From assembly GCF_947493425.1 (NCBI RefSeq), contig NZ_CANLRP010000003.1, forward strand, positions 83,628 to 147,627: DNA of 64,000 nt, in the 5' to 3' direction. Made by a program: the position numbers and the translations under genes. The stretch comes from an uncultured Microscilla sp. (GTDB lineage: Bacteria > Bacteroidota > Bacteroidia > Cytophagales > Microscillaceae). This document shows positions 25,722 through 34,238 of the stretch, one piece after another (position 1 is the stretch's first letter; each line of letters opens with the position of its first letter). Below the pieces are notes generated by a model, which saw nothing but the letters and a program-made list of their open reading frames with translations, was not told the DNA's origin and searched no databases.

Positions 25722-26852
25722 TCAGTTTAAAACAATTTTTTTGTTATTTCCAAAATGCCTGATGGTGTCCATATACTTTTGTACCACCAGTTTTTCGTCA
25801 AATTCTCTTTCTGCTTTTTTTCGGCTTTCCTCTCCCATCAACATCAACTCTTCGTTGTTTAATAGGGTCATTTTTTTCATTTTTTCCGCAAAATCTTTAG
25901 CATCTTGAAGCCTGCATAAAAAACCATTGACTCCATCATCAATAGTTTGCTTACAACCTGGCACATTGGTGGCAATCAGGGGTTTAGACATGCTTGCTGC
26001 CTCAAGTAAAACCCTGGGGGTGCCTTCACGATAGGAGGGAAGCACTACACAATCGGCCTTGGCTATCATCTCTTGTACGTTATCAGACACTCCAAGGTAC
26101 TCCACTAAACCTTCGGCTATCCACGTATCCAATTGTTTTTTAGGTACTCCCAGATTGGCGTCTTCTTCTATAGCGCCCAGCAATTGAAAACGAGCGTCAA
26201 TGCCTTGGGATCGCAAAAGCTTGATGGCTTCTATATACTCTAAAATGCCTTTGTCATAAATTAAGCGAGCTATCAGTAAAAAAGTAAACTGATTATTTCG
26301 GTTAAAGTCGCCTGCTTTGAACTTGTCTAATGGAATACCCGAACCAGGAACAAGGTCGGTAAGTCGGGGGTTGATGTATTTTTCTGCTATAAATAATGAA
26401 AGGTCGTCTTGGTTTTGGAAAAAAACTTTTTTTGGGAAGCGAAAAGAGAATTTGTATAGCATACGGGCTACCTTCGACGAAAGGCGTTGTTTTCTTAAAA
26501 ATACAGTGCCCAATCCACATACATTGTTTACTACCGGTATATTGAGCATAGAGGCAGCCAAAGTGCCATAAATGTTGGGTTTTATAGTAAACTGGAGTAC
26601 AACATCAGGCTGGGTTTTTTTATAAGTATTGTAAAGCCGCCTCATGTATTTTAGGTCTTTTAACGGATTTGATCCTTTTTTTTCAAGGGCAACCGGGTGA
26701 AATTCGCACCCTATATTTTGTAAGTATTCAGAATATTTATCGGTAGGGGCTATGGCCAACACGGTGTGTCCTTCTTTTAGAAAAGCCTCTATTAACCCTC
26801 TCCTGAAGTTGTAGATGTTCCAGGAAGAATTCAGTACAATTGCAATTCGCAT
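25722..26852 (-). CDS. GT4-family glycosyltransferase
   Basis: 376 residues with a GT-B fold. The N-terminal domain contains IAIVLNSSWNIYNFRRGL and PDVVLQFTIKPNIYGTLAA. The C-terminal donor-binding domain contains LLIARLIYDKGILEYIEAI, VVLPSYREGTPRVLLEAAS (the E-x7-E motif) and ATNVPGCKQTIDDGVNGFL. This arrangement is that of GT4 enzymes such as PglA or CapM, which add sugars to undecaprenyl-linked oligosaccharides. It is the first gene of the exopolysaccharide run (86 bp before the Wza-like gene). The acceptor cannot be told from sequence. Confidence 0.9.
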   Translation of the reverse strand: MRIAIVLNSSWNIYNFRRGLIEAFLKEGHTVLAIAPTDKYSEYLQNIGCEFHPVALEKKGSNPLKDLKYMRRLYNTYKKTQPDVVLQFTIKPNIYGTLAASMLNIPVVNNVCGLGTVFLRKQRLSSKVARMLYKFSFRFPKKVFFQNQDDLSLFIAEKYINPRLTDLVPGSGIPLDKFKAGDFNRNNQFTFLLIARLIYDKGILEYIEAIKLLRSQGIDARFQLLGAIEEDANLGVPKKQLDTWIAEGLVEYLGVSDNVQEMIAKADCVVLPSYREGTPRVLLEAASMSKPLIATNVPGCKQTIDDGVNGFLCRLQDAKDFAEKMKKMTLLNNEELMLMGEESRKKAEREFDEKLVVQKYMDTIRHFGNNKKIVLN

Positions 26853-26926
26853 GTGTCCTTTTGGGTGATAGTTCGATTAAGAAATGAAAAAACAATGAAA
26901 TAAGAAAGTGATAAAAATCAGTAATA

Positions 26927-27000
26927 CATACGAAACGTATGAAATAGTGTTATATTTTTTTATGGTGCTTCAAAAATTAATTAAGCTTTTAAAGCACCAT
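26927..27000. other. Two inverted repeats upstream of the exopolysaccharide genes
   Basis: CATACG-aaa-CGTATG (26927-26941) lies about 75 bp upstream of the glycosyltransferase start and could be an operator. ATGGTGCTT/AAGCACCAT (26962-26970 and 26992-27000) can form a hairpin just downstream of the OmpA-family gene; no U-run follows on the minus strand, so it is not a standard terminator. Confidence 0.4.
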
Positions 27001-27043
27001 GTAATGTTTGGGATAAAAGATATGAAAATTTAATTATTCAGGT

Positions 27044-29086
27044 TTAATCTTTTAGATTTACCTTGATTACTATGCCATCTACCCTTCGGTTTAGTGCCCT
27101 GCCAGTGGCAGTAGTGTTGGTGCCCAATGGTTTAGCATCGGCATACCCTTTAAACACCACCTGGGCAGCTGGAATCCCTTTTTTGTTGATAAGATAGTTC
27201 ATAACGGCTTGTGACCTTCTCTTTGCCAAAAGGTTGTTGTACCAGCGGTTACCTATATTATCTGTATGACCTGATATTTCTACGACCATTTCGGTATATT
27301 CTTTCAGGTAGTTTGCCACACTATCGAGATGTGCTATATACTGAGGTTGAATTTGATAACTATCGAAACCAAACAATACTTGTAAGCCTAGTTTATCTCC
27401 TGGCTTTATTTTAGTAAGCGGAATATCTTCTTTTACTGGTGTGGTAATATTAGTAGGAATATTTACTTCTTTTTTGTATTGGTAAAACCCTTTCTTGCGG
27501 ACAAGTACCATGTAATTTTTACCCGTTTTTACCATAGTAGCTTTATAAACTCCATTGTTAGGGTTAGAACTTACTTCTTCTGATACATTTGTGTTGTTTT
27601 CTTCGGCAATTTGGGTGGTGCTTTTTTCATAAAGCCTGACCACAGCCTTGATCTTATCCTGATTATCTTTATTGCTTATTACCCCCGTTAGCAGCACTTT
27701 GGGTTGTGTTTGCAATATGCTATCTTTTTTCTTCTTTTCGGGTTTAAGTGCAAGTATATTGTCACCTGTAGGATGGTAAATTTCATAAATGTCTTTTTCT
27801 CCTTCTGTGTCTCCTTTTACCGAGGCATAATACCCCCTCATTCCATCAGCTGATATTACAAAGTAAATATCGTCATCGCTGGTATTTATTGGGTACCCCA
27901 TGTTATATGCTTCGCCCCATTTACCTTCTTTGTTTTTGTTGGTAAAAAAAATGTCATACCCTCCCATAGACGAGTGTCCCTCAGAGCTAAAATACAAGAG
28001 TTTACCGTCTGGCATAATATAAGGAGAGTCTTCGTTATAAATCGTATTTACTTGTTTACCAAGGTTTACTGCGTCACCCCATCTGCCTTTTTTATCTTTT
28101 ATACTCATGTAAATATCCAACCCTCCAAAACCTCCTGGGCGATCGCTGGCAAAGTACACAGTATCTTTGCTGCGAGTCATTGTGATAGAAGTTTCACGGT
28201 ATTTAGAGTTAATGTTTTTACCCATCGACCTTGGTTTCTTCCAGGTACTGTCCGATGTATCCAGCTCTGACTCATAAATGTCACCTGCCCTACGGTCTTT
28301 GTATAGAAACAGCGTATTACCATCCTGCGATAACGAAATACTGGCATCGTGGTATTTGGTATTTATTTTATTGCCAATATTTTTTGGTGGGCTCCATTCT
28401 TTACCATTTTTATAAGCAATGTATACATCTTCAAAGAAGTGATCATCAGTAGCGTCTTTTTTCCCTCCTGTAGTGCCTTTACGGCGAGAGGTAAACACCA
28501 AAAACTTTTCGTTTTCAGGAAAAATAGGGGCATAATCAGGAAACTCGGAATTAATTTTTTTGCCTACATTGCGAATCTTTACATACATAGGTTGTTCTAC
28601 ATAAGATGCTCCATAAGTACATTCTTTGATCCTTTTATCGCAAGCCTTTGTGCGTGCTTCCAGTTCGTAATTGCTCATAGAGCTTTTGCCATTTTGTATA
28701 AGTGTTGCATACTCTTTTTTGGCAAGATTGTAATATTTAATCGCATCAGCAAAACGATTGTTGTAGTGGTATGCCTTGCCTAATACAAACTCTATGTGTG
28801 GGTCGTGATCGCTGTTTTTGGCGTACACATTTTCCAGGTAAAAAACAGCAGAGTCTTTTTTGAGCGTACGAAGGTAACATACCCCAAGTTGATACTGAAC
28901 CTCTATATCACCAGGTTTCTTTTTGAGTATTTGAAGGTAGGCGCGTTTGGCTGCTTCATAAGACTCATATTCATATAAATTCTTTGCGTCTGAAAACTCA
29001 CGGTCACGTTGACTATAGGCAGAAGTTTGCCATAGTAAGGTAACTAAAATACTGAGTATGAAAATGTTTTTGTATTGACCTTTCAT
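27044..29086 (-). CDS. PorE-like OmpA-family protein (TPR, beta-propeller, OmpA)
   Basis: 680 residues. A Sec signal peptide (IFILSILVTLLWQTSAYSQ; no lipobox Cys) is followed by TPRs (residues ~30-150). Next come about five PD40/WD40-like propeller blades (FVFTSRRKGTTGG, TVYFASDRPGGFGGLDIYMS, LLYFSSEGHSSMGGYDIFF) and a short carboxypeptidase-regulatory-like domain. The C-terminal OmpA peptidoglycan-binding domain (VLFGFDSYQIQP, VEISGHTDNIGNRWYNN, LAKRRSQAVMNYL) ends the protein. This order is that of PorE of the type IX secretion system, but Cytophagales carry several paralogues. It sits downstream of the DUF6089 gene (91-bp gap). Confidence 0.88.
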   Translation of the reverse strand: MKGQYKNIFILSILVTLLWQTSAYSQRDREFSDAKNLYEYESYEAAKRAYLQILKKKPGDIEVQYQLGVCYLRTLKKDSAVFYLENVYAKNSDHDPHIEFVLGKAYHYNNRFADAIKYYNLAKKEYATLIQNGKSSMSNYELEARTKACDKRIKECTYGASYVEQPMYVKIRNVGKKINSEFPDYAPIFPENEKFLVFTSRRKGTTGGKKDATDDHFFEDVYIAYKNGKEWSPPKNIGNKINTKYHDASISLSQDGNTLFLYKDRRAGDIYESELDTSDSTWKKPRSMGKNINSKYRETSITMTRSKDTVYFASDRPGGFGGLDIYMSIKDKKGRWGDAVNLGKQVNTIYNEDSPYIMPDGKLLYFSSEGHSSMGGYDIFFTNKNKEGKWGEAYNMGYPINTSDDDIYFVISADGMRGYYASVKGDTEGEKDIYEIYHPTGDNILALKPEKKKKDSILQTQPKVLLTGVISNKDNQDKIKAVVRLYEKSTTQIAEENNTNVSEEVSSNPNNGVYKATMVKTGKNYMVLVRKKGFYQYKKEVNIPTNITTPVKEDIPLTKIKPGDKLGLQVLFGFDSYQIQPQYIAHLDSVANYLKEYTEMVVEISGHTDNIGNRWYNNLLAKRRSQAVMNYLINKKGIPAAQVVFKGYADAKPLGTNTTATGRALNRRVDGIVIKVNLKD

Positions 29087-29177
29087 TGTTTAAATGTTTT
29101 AGCTATTAGTTGTGGCTAAGCTAATTAAGTAGATATTTAAAGTGGCGGCTGAATGATAGTATAAGGCATTGTTTGGG

Positions 29178-30155
29178 TTAGAATCTGCGTCGTCGGTCAC
29201 GGTCGAAACGTGGGCGACGGAAAAAATTACCCAGAATATAGTATATATGAAATCCTGTGACAAGGTAAGTATCTTTTTCTTGAGGGTTGCCTCTTATTTC
29301 ACGGTCTGAAGCAGCCAGAATAAATGCCCGTTCTTTGCCCGTAACGGCCGATCTGGTTTCTAAGGTACGGTTGGACATGGCTCTGGCCAGGTCGCTTTGA
29401 AGCTCGGCTGCTACTGGATATTTTCCGCTTACATCGTCCAGGTAGTCAGTCATTGTAATACGTAAGCCTATTTCGGCAGCTATATCAATGCGTTGGTTGA
29501 TTTTCCATCTAAAGCCAATGCCTACTGGAAACACTGGTTGGATCAGCTTGTAAGGTGATTCGTAACCAGGCTGCCCCGATTGCTGCCCCTCTGTACCCAG
29601 CGGTTGCAAAGCTACCCATTCGTTGCCAAAGTTCAAAGTGTCAGGTGTTTTGCCTTTAGGGTTGTGTCTGATCAGACCTATGCCCGCAAAAATATAGGGA
29701 GTCCAGCGTCTACGTTCGCGGATCATGCGACCGCGTGCCCTTGGCGACTTGGAACGTATGACAGTGCGGCGTGAACTAGGGAAAATATCAAACATCCCTA
29801 TTACAGAGAATTCGGTAATGTCATTGCGAAAGTGTAAGTTTCTGGCGTAACGTGGTCGGTGCTCTGGTTTAAAAACTGCAGCTGAGATAAAGTCGTCGCC
29901 TCGTAAGCGTGCCCATCCTAAATTTGCCCTGACATGGATGCGACGTCCAAATTTTCGAGAAACATGGATCATAAAACTAGGGCGGGTAAACTTAGGGTCT
30001 GCGCCAGCGTATTGAGTCCAGGGGTTGAGGTCTCCAAAATAATTCACTGCATTTACCTGTCCTCCTATAGCCCAATAGTTTTGTGATTGAACATCAACAG
30101 ATAAAATGCCTATAAAGAATAAGGCAAATAAAAATGCTTTGTAAAATAAATTCAT
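29178..30155 (-). CDS. DUF6089-like outer-membrane beta-barrel protein
   Basis: 325 residues. A Sec signal peptide (FLFALFFIGILSVDVQSQ) precedes alternating amphipathic strands typical of a small barrel: NYWAIGGQVNAVNYFGDLNP, RKFGRRIHVRANLGWARLRG, PYIFAGIGLIRHNPKG, GFRWKINQRIDIAAEIGLR. The start and the TDYLDDVSGKYP motif match DUF6089 proteins of Bacteroidota. The C-terminus is very Arg-rich (RRPRFDRDRRRRF), which is odd for a barrel end. It probably sits in the outer membrane and may pair with the OmpA protein encoded after it. Function unknown. Confidence 0.8.
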   Translation of the reverse strand: MNLFYKAFLFALFFIGILSVDVQSQNYWAIGGQVNAVNYFGDLNPWTQYAGADPKFTRPSFMIHVSRKFGRRIHVRANLGWARLRGDDFISAAVFKPEHRPRYARNLHFRNDITEFSVIGMFDIFPSSRRTVIRSKSPRARGRMIRERRRWTPYIFAGIGLIRHNPKGKTPDTLNFGNEWVALQPLGTEGQQSGQPGYESPYKLIQPVFPVGIGFRWKINQRIDIAAEIGLRITMTDYLDDVSGKYPVAAELQSDLARAMSNRTLETRSAVTGKERAFILAASDREIRGNPQEKDTYLVTGFHIYYILGNFFRRPRFDRDRRRRF

Positions 30156-30617
30156 GACATTTTTGTATTAAGGTAACGCTTTAACTTAGGTATGTAAGAA
30201 ATTGAAGGTTATGAGGAACTAAAAGTAACAATAAAAATGAATAATTACAATACTGTATTTATTCTTTGCACTTCTTTTGTGTTAAAGCAAAAATTGTTTA
30301 ATTTACTTATTTTATTCATTACTATGTATTTAAGACATACATAATAAAAAAATATTTTGCTTACTTTGCAAATGATGAAGCATATTTTTACAAATCGTGT
30401 GTGTGTATGATTACTACATAAATTACATCAATATTCGTATGTTATTGTGCAAAGATGAGCATTTATAACGTTATTTGAAACATTCAATATGTTAAAATAT
30501 TTGGTTGCCAGATAAAAACAGAGAGTTAGATTTTTTTTAGTATCTCTTTACAATGCAAACGCCTGCAAAGGCCAACAACAACATTTAGTATTTTATAAAT
30601 TAAACAACTATTACTGC
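30156..30617. promoter_or_regulatory. AT-rich divergent control region (DUF6089 gene / hflX)
   Basis: 460 bp between two divergent starts with no reading frame. A near-consensus Bacteroidota promoter for hflX is TTTG at 30474-30477 followed after 18 bp by AATATTTG (30496-30503), one base from TAnnTTTG. It would give a leader of about 110 nt. Nothing else is recognisable. Confidence 0.35.
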
Positions 30618-31763
30618 GTGAAAGGACCTTATTCAACTACCAAATCACAAGAAACTGCCGTATTAGTGGCAGTCATCAGAACCAATCAAACCGAAGAAGC
30701 CACTCAAGCCTATCTGGATGAATTAGAGTTTTTGGCAAAAACCCTGGGTGTTAAAACCCTTGCCAATTTTACCCAGCGTTTAGAGACCCCCGACAAAAAA
30801 ACCTTTGTAAGAAAAGGAAAACTTGAAGAGATCCATGCCGTAGTTGAAGCCGAAAAAGCCGATATGGTTATTTTTGACGATGATTTGAATCCTTCACAAG
30901 TACGTAACCTTGAGCGCGACCTGGAGTGTAAAATATTGGACAGAAGTTTACTTATTTTAGATATTTTTGCGCTGAGAGCCAAAACTGCCCAGGCAAAAAC
31001 TCAGGTAGAACTAGCTCAGTATCAATATGTACTGCCACGGTTAACCAATATGTGGACTCACTTGTCGAAACAAAAAGGAGGGATTGGAATGAGGGGACCT
31101 GGTGAAACAGAACTCGAAACCGACCGGAGGATTATTAAAGACAAGATTACCTTGTTGAGAAAGAAGCTTGATAAGATTGATTTGCAGAATGCTACCCGGC
31201 GCAAAACCCGTGGACAACAGGTAAGGGTGGCATTGGTAGGGTATACCAACGTAGGCAAGTCTACCATTATGCAACTGTTCTCTAAGGCCGATATTTATGC
31301 TAAAAACGAATTGTTTGCCACAGTAGACTCTACCGTGCGCAAGGTTGTTTTTAACAATATTCCTTTTTTGCTGACCGATACCGTAGGTTTTATCAGAAAA
31401 TTGCCCACTACCCTTATCGAGAGTTTTAAATCTACCCTTGACGAGGTGCGCGAGGCAGATATATTGATTCATGTGGCTGATGTGTCTACTTCGTTTTGTG
31501 AAGAACAAATAGAAACAGTAAACAAAACTTTGTTAGAAATTGATGCTATAGATAAGCCCACTATTTTGGTGCTCAATAAGATAGACCTGGTGGATGAAAT
31601 GCCTGCTTGGGCGGCTAGTATTGAACTAGACAATACCGAAGTAGTGGTGGTGTCGGCACAAGAAAAACAAGGAATAGATGAACTCAAAACAAAAGTTTTG
31701 GCTTTGGTAGAAGAGAAATTTTATAAGATATTTCCAAACTATACAAAAGATTCGCAATTTTGA
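30618..31763 (+). CDS. hflX: Ribosome-associated GTPase HflX
   Basis: 381 residues from a GTG start; no ATG fits the family's N-terminus, which begins just after (ETAVLVAVIRTNQTEE). The N-terminal HflX domain includes DMVIFDDDLNPSQVRNLE and the helical linker KGGIGMRGPGETELETDRR. The GTPase domain has G1 GYTNVGKST, G3 DTVGF and G4 NKID. HflX splits stalled or heat-stressed ribosomes. The protein is somewhat short compared with E. coli HflX, as usual in Bacteroidota. It is followed by a hairpin terminator and then a tRNA gene. Confidence 0.93.
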   Translation: MKGPYSTTKSQETAVLVAVIRTNQTEEATQAYLDELEFLAKTLGVKTLANFTQRLETPDKKTFVRKGKLEEIHAVVEAEKADMVIFDDDLNPSQVRNLERDLECKILDRSLLILDIFALRAKTAQAKTQVELAQYQYVLPRLTNMWTHLSKQKGGIGMRGPGETELETDRRIIKDKITLLRKKLDKIDLQNATRRKTRGQQVRVALVGYTNVGKSTIMQLFSKADIYAKNELFATVDSTVRKVVFNNIPFLLTDTVGFIRKLPTTLIESFKSTLDEVREADILIHVADVSTSFCEEQIETVNKTLLEIDAIDKPTILVLNKIDLVDEMPAWAASIELDNTEVVVVSAQEKQGIDELKTKVLALVEEKFYKIFPNYTKDSQF

Positions 31764-31779
31764 GTAATTAATTGACCAG

Positions 31780-31800
31780 CCCACCCGCAAAGGTGGGTTT
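31780..31800 (+). terminator. Terminator of hflX
   Basis: Stem CCCACC/GGTGGG with loop CGCAAA and a short T tail, 16 bp after the hflX stop and 4 bp before the tRNA. Confidence 0.6.
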
Positions 31801-31804
31801 CAAT

Positions 31805-31876
31805 GGCCCCGTAGTTCAATGGATAGAATAGAAGTTTCCTAAACTTTAGATACAGGTTCGATTCCTGTCGGGGCTA
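31805..31876 (+). tRNA. tRNA-Arg (anticodon CCT)
   Basis: A complete cloverleaf can be drawn. The acceptor GGCCCCG pairs with CGGGGCT (one G-T pair), and the D arm is GTTC-AATGGATA-GAAT. The anticodon stem is GAAGT/ACTTT with loop TTCCTAA (anticodon CCT), and the T arm is ACAGG-TTCGATT-CCTGT. The discriminator base is A and CCA is not encoded. It reads AGG arginine codons. It forms the left border of the accessory island at 31919-35436; no repeat of its 3' end was found at the far side. Confidence 0.93.
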
Positions 31877-31918
31877 TTTTTTATTTTACCTACCCTTCTT
31901 TTATTTTTACTAAGTTTA

Positions 31919-32563
31919 TTACCCAAAAGCCACCCTAAAGAACTCTGTCAAATTTATAAAATTGATTGTCCATAGTGAATGGTTTTGCTGAATGTTGGCA
32001 AAAGCTGCGTCTTTGTATTGATTGGCTTCTTTTTGTTGTTCAGCATTAAACAGGTGTTCTCCGTTTTGCTGAAGGTGGGCGAAATGTGAAGCTTCTTTGC
32101 TAATGGGTTTTTGCCAAGTGGCAAGGGTAAACACCTCGTTGCCTACTTCACAATAACACCTTACAAATACTTGATGGTCTTTTTGCTTAGGGTTAAGTAC
32201 CTCACCTATGGCATACTTTACTACTGGCTTTTGTAGTAAGTTATCGATATTGAGAATAAATTTTAGGACATTGTCAAGCAAATAAGCCTTTTGTAAAGTA
32301 GTTTGATTAATTGTTTTTTGTTCAATATCGAGTTGAGCTCTGAGCTCTTCCAACTCTGAATTATTAGGTTCATTGAACATTAATTCTTTTAGTTCCATTC
32401 CCATTGCTGAAGCAATTTCTTTTAGTTCCTTAACTGTCAGCTTATCTCCTTTTCTCTCAATTCGTGAATAGTTAGCTTGTTCAAGCCCTAGTTTATCAGC
32501 TATATCTGATTGCTTGAGCCGTTTACTCTCTCTTAGCTCTTTTATTCTTTGTGACATATCCAT
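31919..32563 (-). CDS. XRE-family transcriptional regulator
   Basis: 214 residues from ATG 32561-32563 (a second Met follows two codons later). An upstream in-frame extension to 32623 is rejected because it crosses the operator palindrome and has no family likeness. Residues 3-60 are a classical helix-turn-helix of the Cro/C1 type (RIKELRESKRLKQSDIADKL, QANYSRIERKGDKLTVKEL). The remaining ~140 residues match nothing I recognise; they contain a helical stretch and a strand-rich part (DHQVFVRCYCEVGNEVF). Divergent from the KilA-N gene, it probably represses both sides of the shared control region. Confidence 0.85.
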   Translation of the reverse strand: MDMSQRIKELRESKRLKQSDIADKLGLEQANYSRIERKGDKLTVKELKEIASAMGMELKELMFNEPNNSELEELRAQLDIEQKTINQTTLQKAYLLDNVLKFILNIDNLLQKPVVKYAIGEVLNPKQKDHQVFVRCYCEVGNEVFTLATWQKPISKEASHFAHLQQNGEHLFNAEQQKEANQYKDAAFANIQQNHSLWTINFINLTEFFRVAFG

Positions 32564-32572
32564 AGTAACAAA

Positions 32573-32588
32573 ACTACAAATTTGTAGT
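32573..32588. promoter_or_regulatory. Perfect 16-bp palindrome, probable operator
   Basis: ACTACAAATTTGTAGT, perfectly symmetric, lies 10 bp upstream of the XRE regulator start. It overlaps a minus-strand TAGTTTTG (32569-32576) that fits the TAnnTTTG promoter box. Autoregulation by the adjacent Cro-like protein is the simplest reading. Confidence 0.6.
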
Positions 32589-32626
32589 ATGCTAGACACT
32601 TTGTTAATTGATATTATATGCAATTA

Positions 32627-32658
32627 TTTGAAATATGTTTTATTATATAATATATTTG
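32627..32658 (+). promoter_or_regulatory. Bacteroidota-type promoter for the KilA-N gene
   Basis: TTTG at 32627-32630 and TATATTTG at 32651-32658, separated by 20 bp, match the -33 TTTG / -7 TAnnTTTG consensus. The leader to the ATG at 32734 would be about 70 nt. Confidence 0.5.
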
Positions 32659-32733
32659 TTCTTTTAAGTAATAAATATGTTGTGTGATAATTCAAAAAAG
32701 CATTTCTAAATTCATAACTGTAAAGTATTATCA

Positions 32734-33207
32734 ATGAATAATCAATTACAAAAAACCTATTTAGGCAAAGAGTTAGTTTTTAACTCTGATGGTTGGATAA
32801 ATGCCACCCAAACCGCCAAAGCCTTTGAAAAAGACATAAGGCTGTATACTCGTTCCAAACGATTTACTGAATATTTAGCTGCTACATGTGAATACTACGG
32901 CAAAAATGAAGGTGATTTTATAAAAACCGTGAAAGGAGGTGATACAAGCGATGTGCAAAATTTACACATCGCTCAAGGTACTTACTTACATCCTTTTTTG
33001 GCGGTATCGTTTGCTCGATGGATAAACCCACGTTTTGCCGTTTGGTGTGATGACGTAATGAGGCAAATACTCACAGGTGAACTTGAGGTAAAGTACAAAG
33101 ACCTTCAGCAAGATTTTGACAAGCTAGAAGAAAAAAACGAAAAGCTTTTTGAAGAGTTGAGACTTTACCAACGCCCTGAAGAAAATAACGACACTCCCGA
33201 ACTTTAA
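32734..33207 (+). CDS. KilA-N domain protein
   Basis: 157 residues. Residues about 8-110 form a KilA-N DNA-binding domain (GKELVFNSDGWINATQTAKA at the start; YLHPFLAVSFARWINPRFAVWCDDVM at the end), as found in phage antirepressors and large DNA viruses. A short coiled coil follows (QQDFDKLEEKNEKLFEELRL). It lacks the C-terminal antirepressor domain of phage Ant/KilAC proteins. It heads a plus-strand run with the two paralogous unknown genes (15-bp gap) and faces the XRE regulator, a phage-like switch arrangement. No phage structural or integrase genes accompany it. Confidence 0.88.
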   Translation: MNNQLQKTYLGKELVFNSDGWINATQTAKAFEKDIRLYTRSKRFTEYLAATCEYYGKNEGDFIKTVKGGDTSDVQNLHIAQGTYLHPFLAVSFARWINPRFAVWCDDVMRQILTGELEVKYKDLQQDFDKLEEKNEKLFEELRLYQRPEENNDTPEL

Positions 33208-33222
33208 ACCCCCTTAGAACTT

Positions 33223-33717
33223 ATGACAACGACAAAGAACAACTCAAGCGCTATACAACAGCTTGCCGAAACCTTTGGCAGTATGGACGAACTACTGGAG
33301 CTATTTGATAACATCTTGGCTCGTATTACTTCAGCTTATGTGGGTAGTGCCCAAGAAAATTATAACTTGGTGGGTGACTATGATTTTATCAACCAGTTAA
33401 AGCAAGCCCTCAAAACTGATTTAAAAAACGCGGGTTTGCCTTATGCTCAAGTGCCTTATTACGGCAATGTGCCCCCAATTGCCACCCCGCCTAAAATACA
33501 CAGCATAACCCAAGCCATACAAATAGCTGAAGCCAAAGGCATACAAGACTTTAGGGCAGTAAAACTCAAAGATGAATACGCTTTGCTTACCAATTGGACA
33601 CAAAGCGAGGTAACCGCTTATCAAGCTTCTATGGGCAAGCTTTGGGGTAGTTTTTCGGATGAAGGGGTTTTTATGATTCGCTTTTTAAACTTGATGCAAA
33701 ATGACACTACCCAATAA
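33223..33717 (+). CDS. Unknown protein, paralogue A of an overlapping pair
   Basis: 164 residues, not recognised. Its N-terminal half is helical (AIQQLAETFGSMDELLELFD, YDFINQLKQALKTDLKNAGL), then a Pro-rich hinge (PPIATPPKIHS) and a second segment (ITQAIQIAEAKGIQDFRAVK ... LWGSFSDEGVF). The neighbouring gene shares the same order of motifs: AIQQLA, a DELLE-like helix, DYD.I..LKQA, A.KA...A.A.G...F and LWG...E. There is no signal peptide or membrane segment. It is probably co-transcribed with the KilA-N gene 15 bp upstream and overlaps the next gene by 17 bp. Confidence 0.75.
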   Translation: MTTTKNNSSAIQQLAETFGSMDELLELFDNILARITSAYVGSAQENYNLVGDYDFINQLKQALKTDLKNAGLPYAQVPYYGNVPPIATPPKIHSITQAIQIAEAKGIQDFRAVKLKDEYALLTNWTQSEVTAYQASMGKLWGSFSDEGVFMIRFLNLMQNDTTQ

Positions 33718-34189
33718 AACCGCTATACAACAGCTTGCCGCTCATCATTTTACCAGTCTTGGGGCTTTTATCAATTACTTAGACGAACTACTGGAGCGGC
33801 TTGCTTGGGCTTATACGGGCGTGTATCAGCGTGAAATACATCAAGTACAAGACTATGACCTTATCAAAAAGCTGAAGCAAGCCATTGCCCAAGATTTGCA
33901 AGGGGTAGGGTTACAATTTTGCCCCCCTCCGTTTTTACCTCCTTATGATCATCATTTGGCAATACGCCCTTGTTTGCAACGCCCTGCCATTGATAGTGTG
34001 GCAAAGGCTACTCGTTTGGCAAAAGCTAGAGGGTTGCGCAACTTTGAGGTAAAAAAGGGAGACAACGACGAACTTTATTTAGTCATTTATATGAGCCTAA
34101 AAGAACTAGACGAATGCCTGATGCCGCTTTGGGGGCTATACAATGAAGAAAGACAAATTTTGAGTGCTTACCATTTACACTTGATGTAA
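33701..34189 (+). CDS. Unknown protein, paralogue B of an overlapping pair
   Basis: 162 residues, starting inside paralogue A (17-bp overlap, different frame). It shares A's layout: AIQQLAAHHFTSLGAFINYL, DELLERLAWAYTGVYQREI, QDYDLIKKLKQAIAQDLQGV, a Pro-rich hinge (FCPPPFLPPYDHH) and a C-terminal segment with MPLWGLYNEERQI. Only about a quarter to a third of positions look identical, so the duplication is old. Translational coupling and shared ancestry suggest a heteromer. A strong terminator follows 17 bp after the stop. Function unknown. Confidence 0.72.
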   Translation: MTLPNKTAIQQLAAHHFTSLGAFINYLDELLERLAWAYTGVYQREIHQVQDYDLIKKLKQAIAQDLQGVGLQFCPPPFLPPYDHHLAIRPCLQRPAIDSVAKATRLAKARGLRNFEVKKGDNDELYLVIYMSLKELDECLMPLWGLYNEERQILSAYHLHLM

Positions 34190-34205
34190 AACCCCTTGTG
34201 TTTTG

Positions 34206-34238
34206 AACTGCCTACAAACTATGATAGGCAGTTTTTTT
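34206..34238 (+). terminator. Rho-independent terminator of the KilA-N operon
   Basis: Stem AACTGCCTA/TAGGCAGTT (9 bp, 10-base loop) followed by a run of seven T. Confidence 0.8.
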
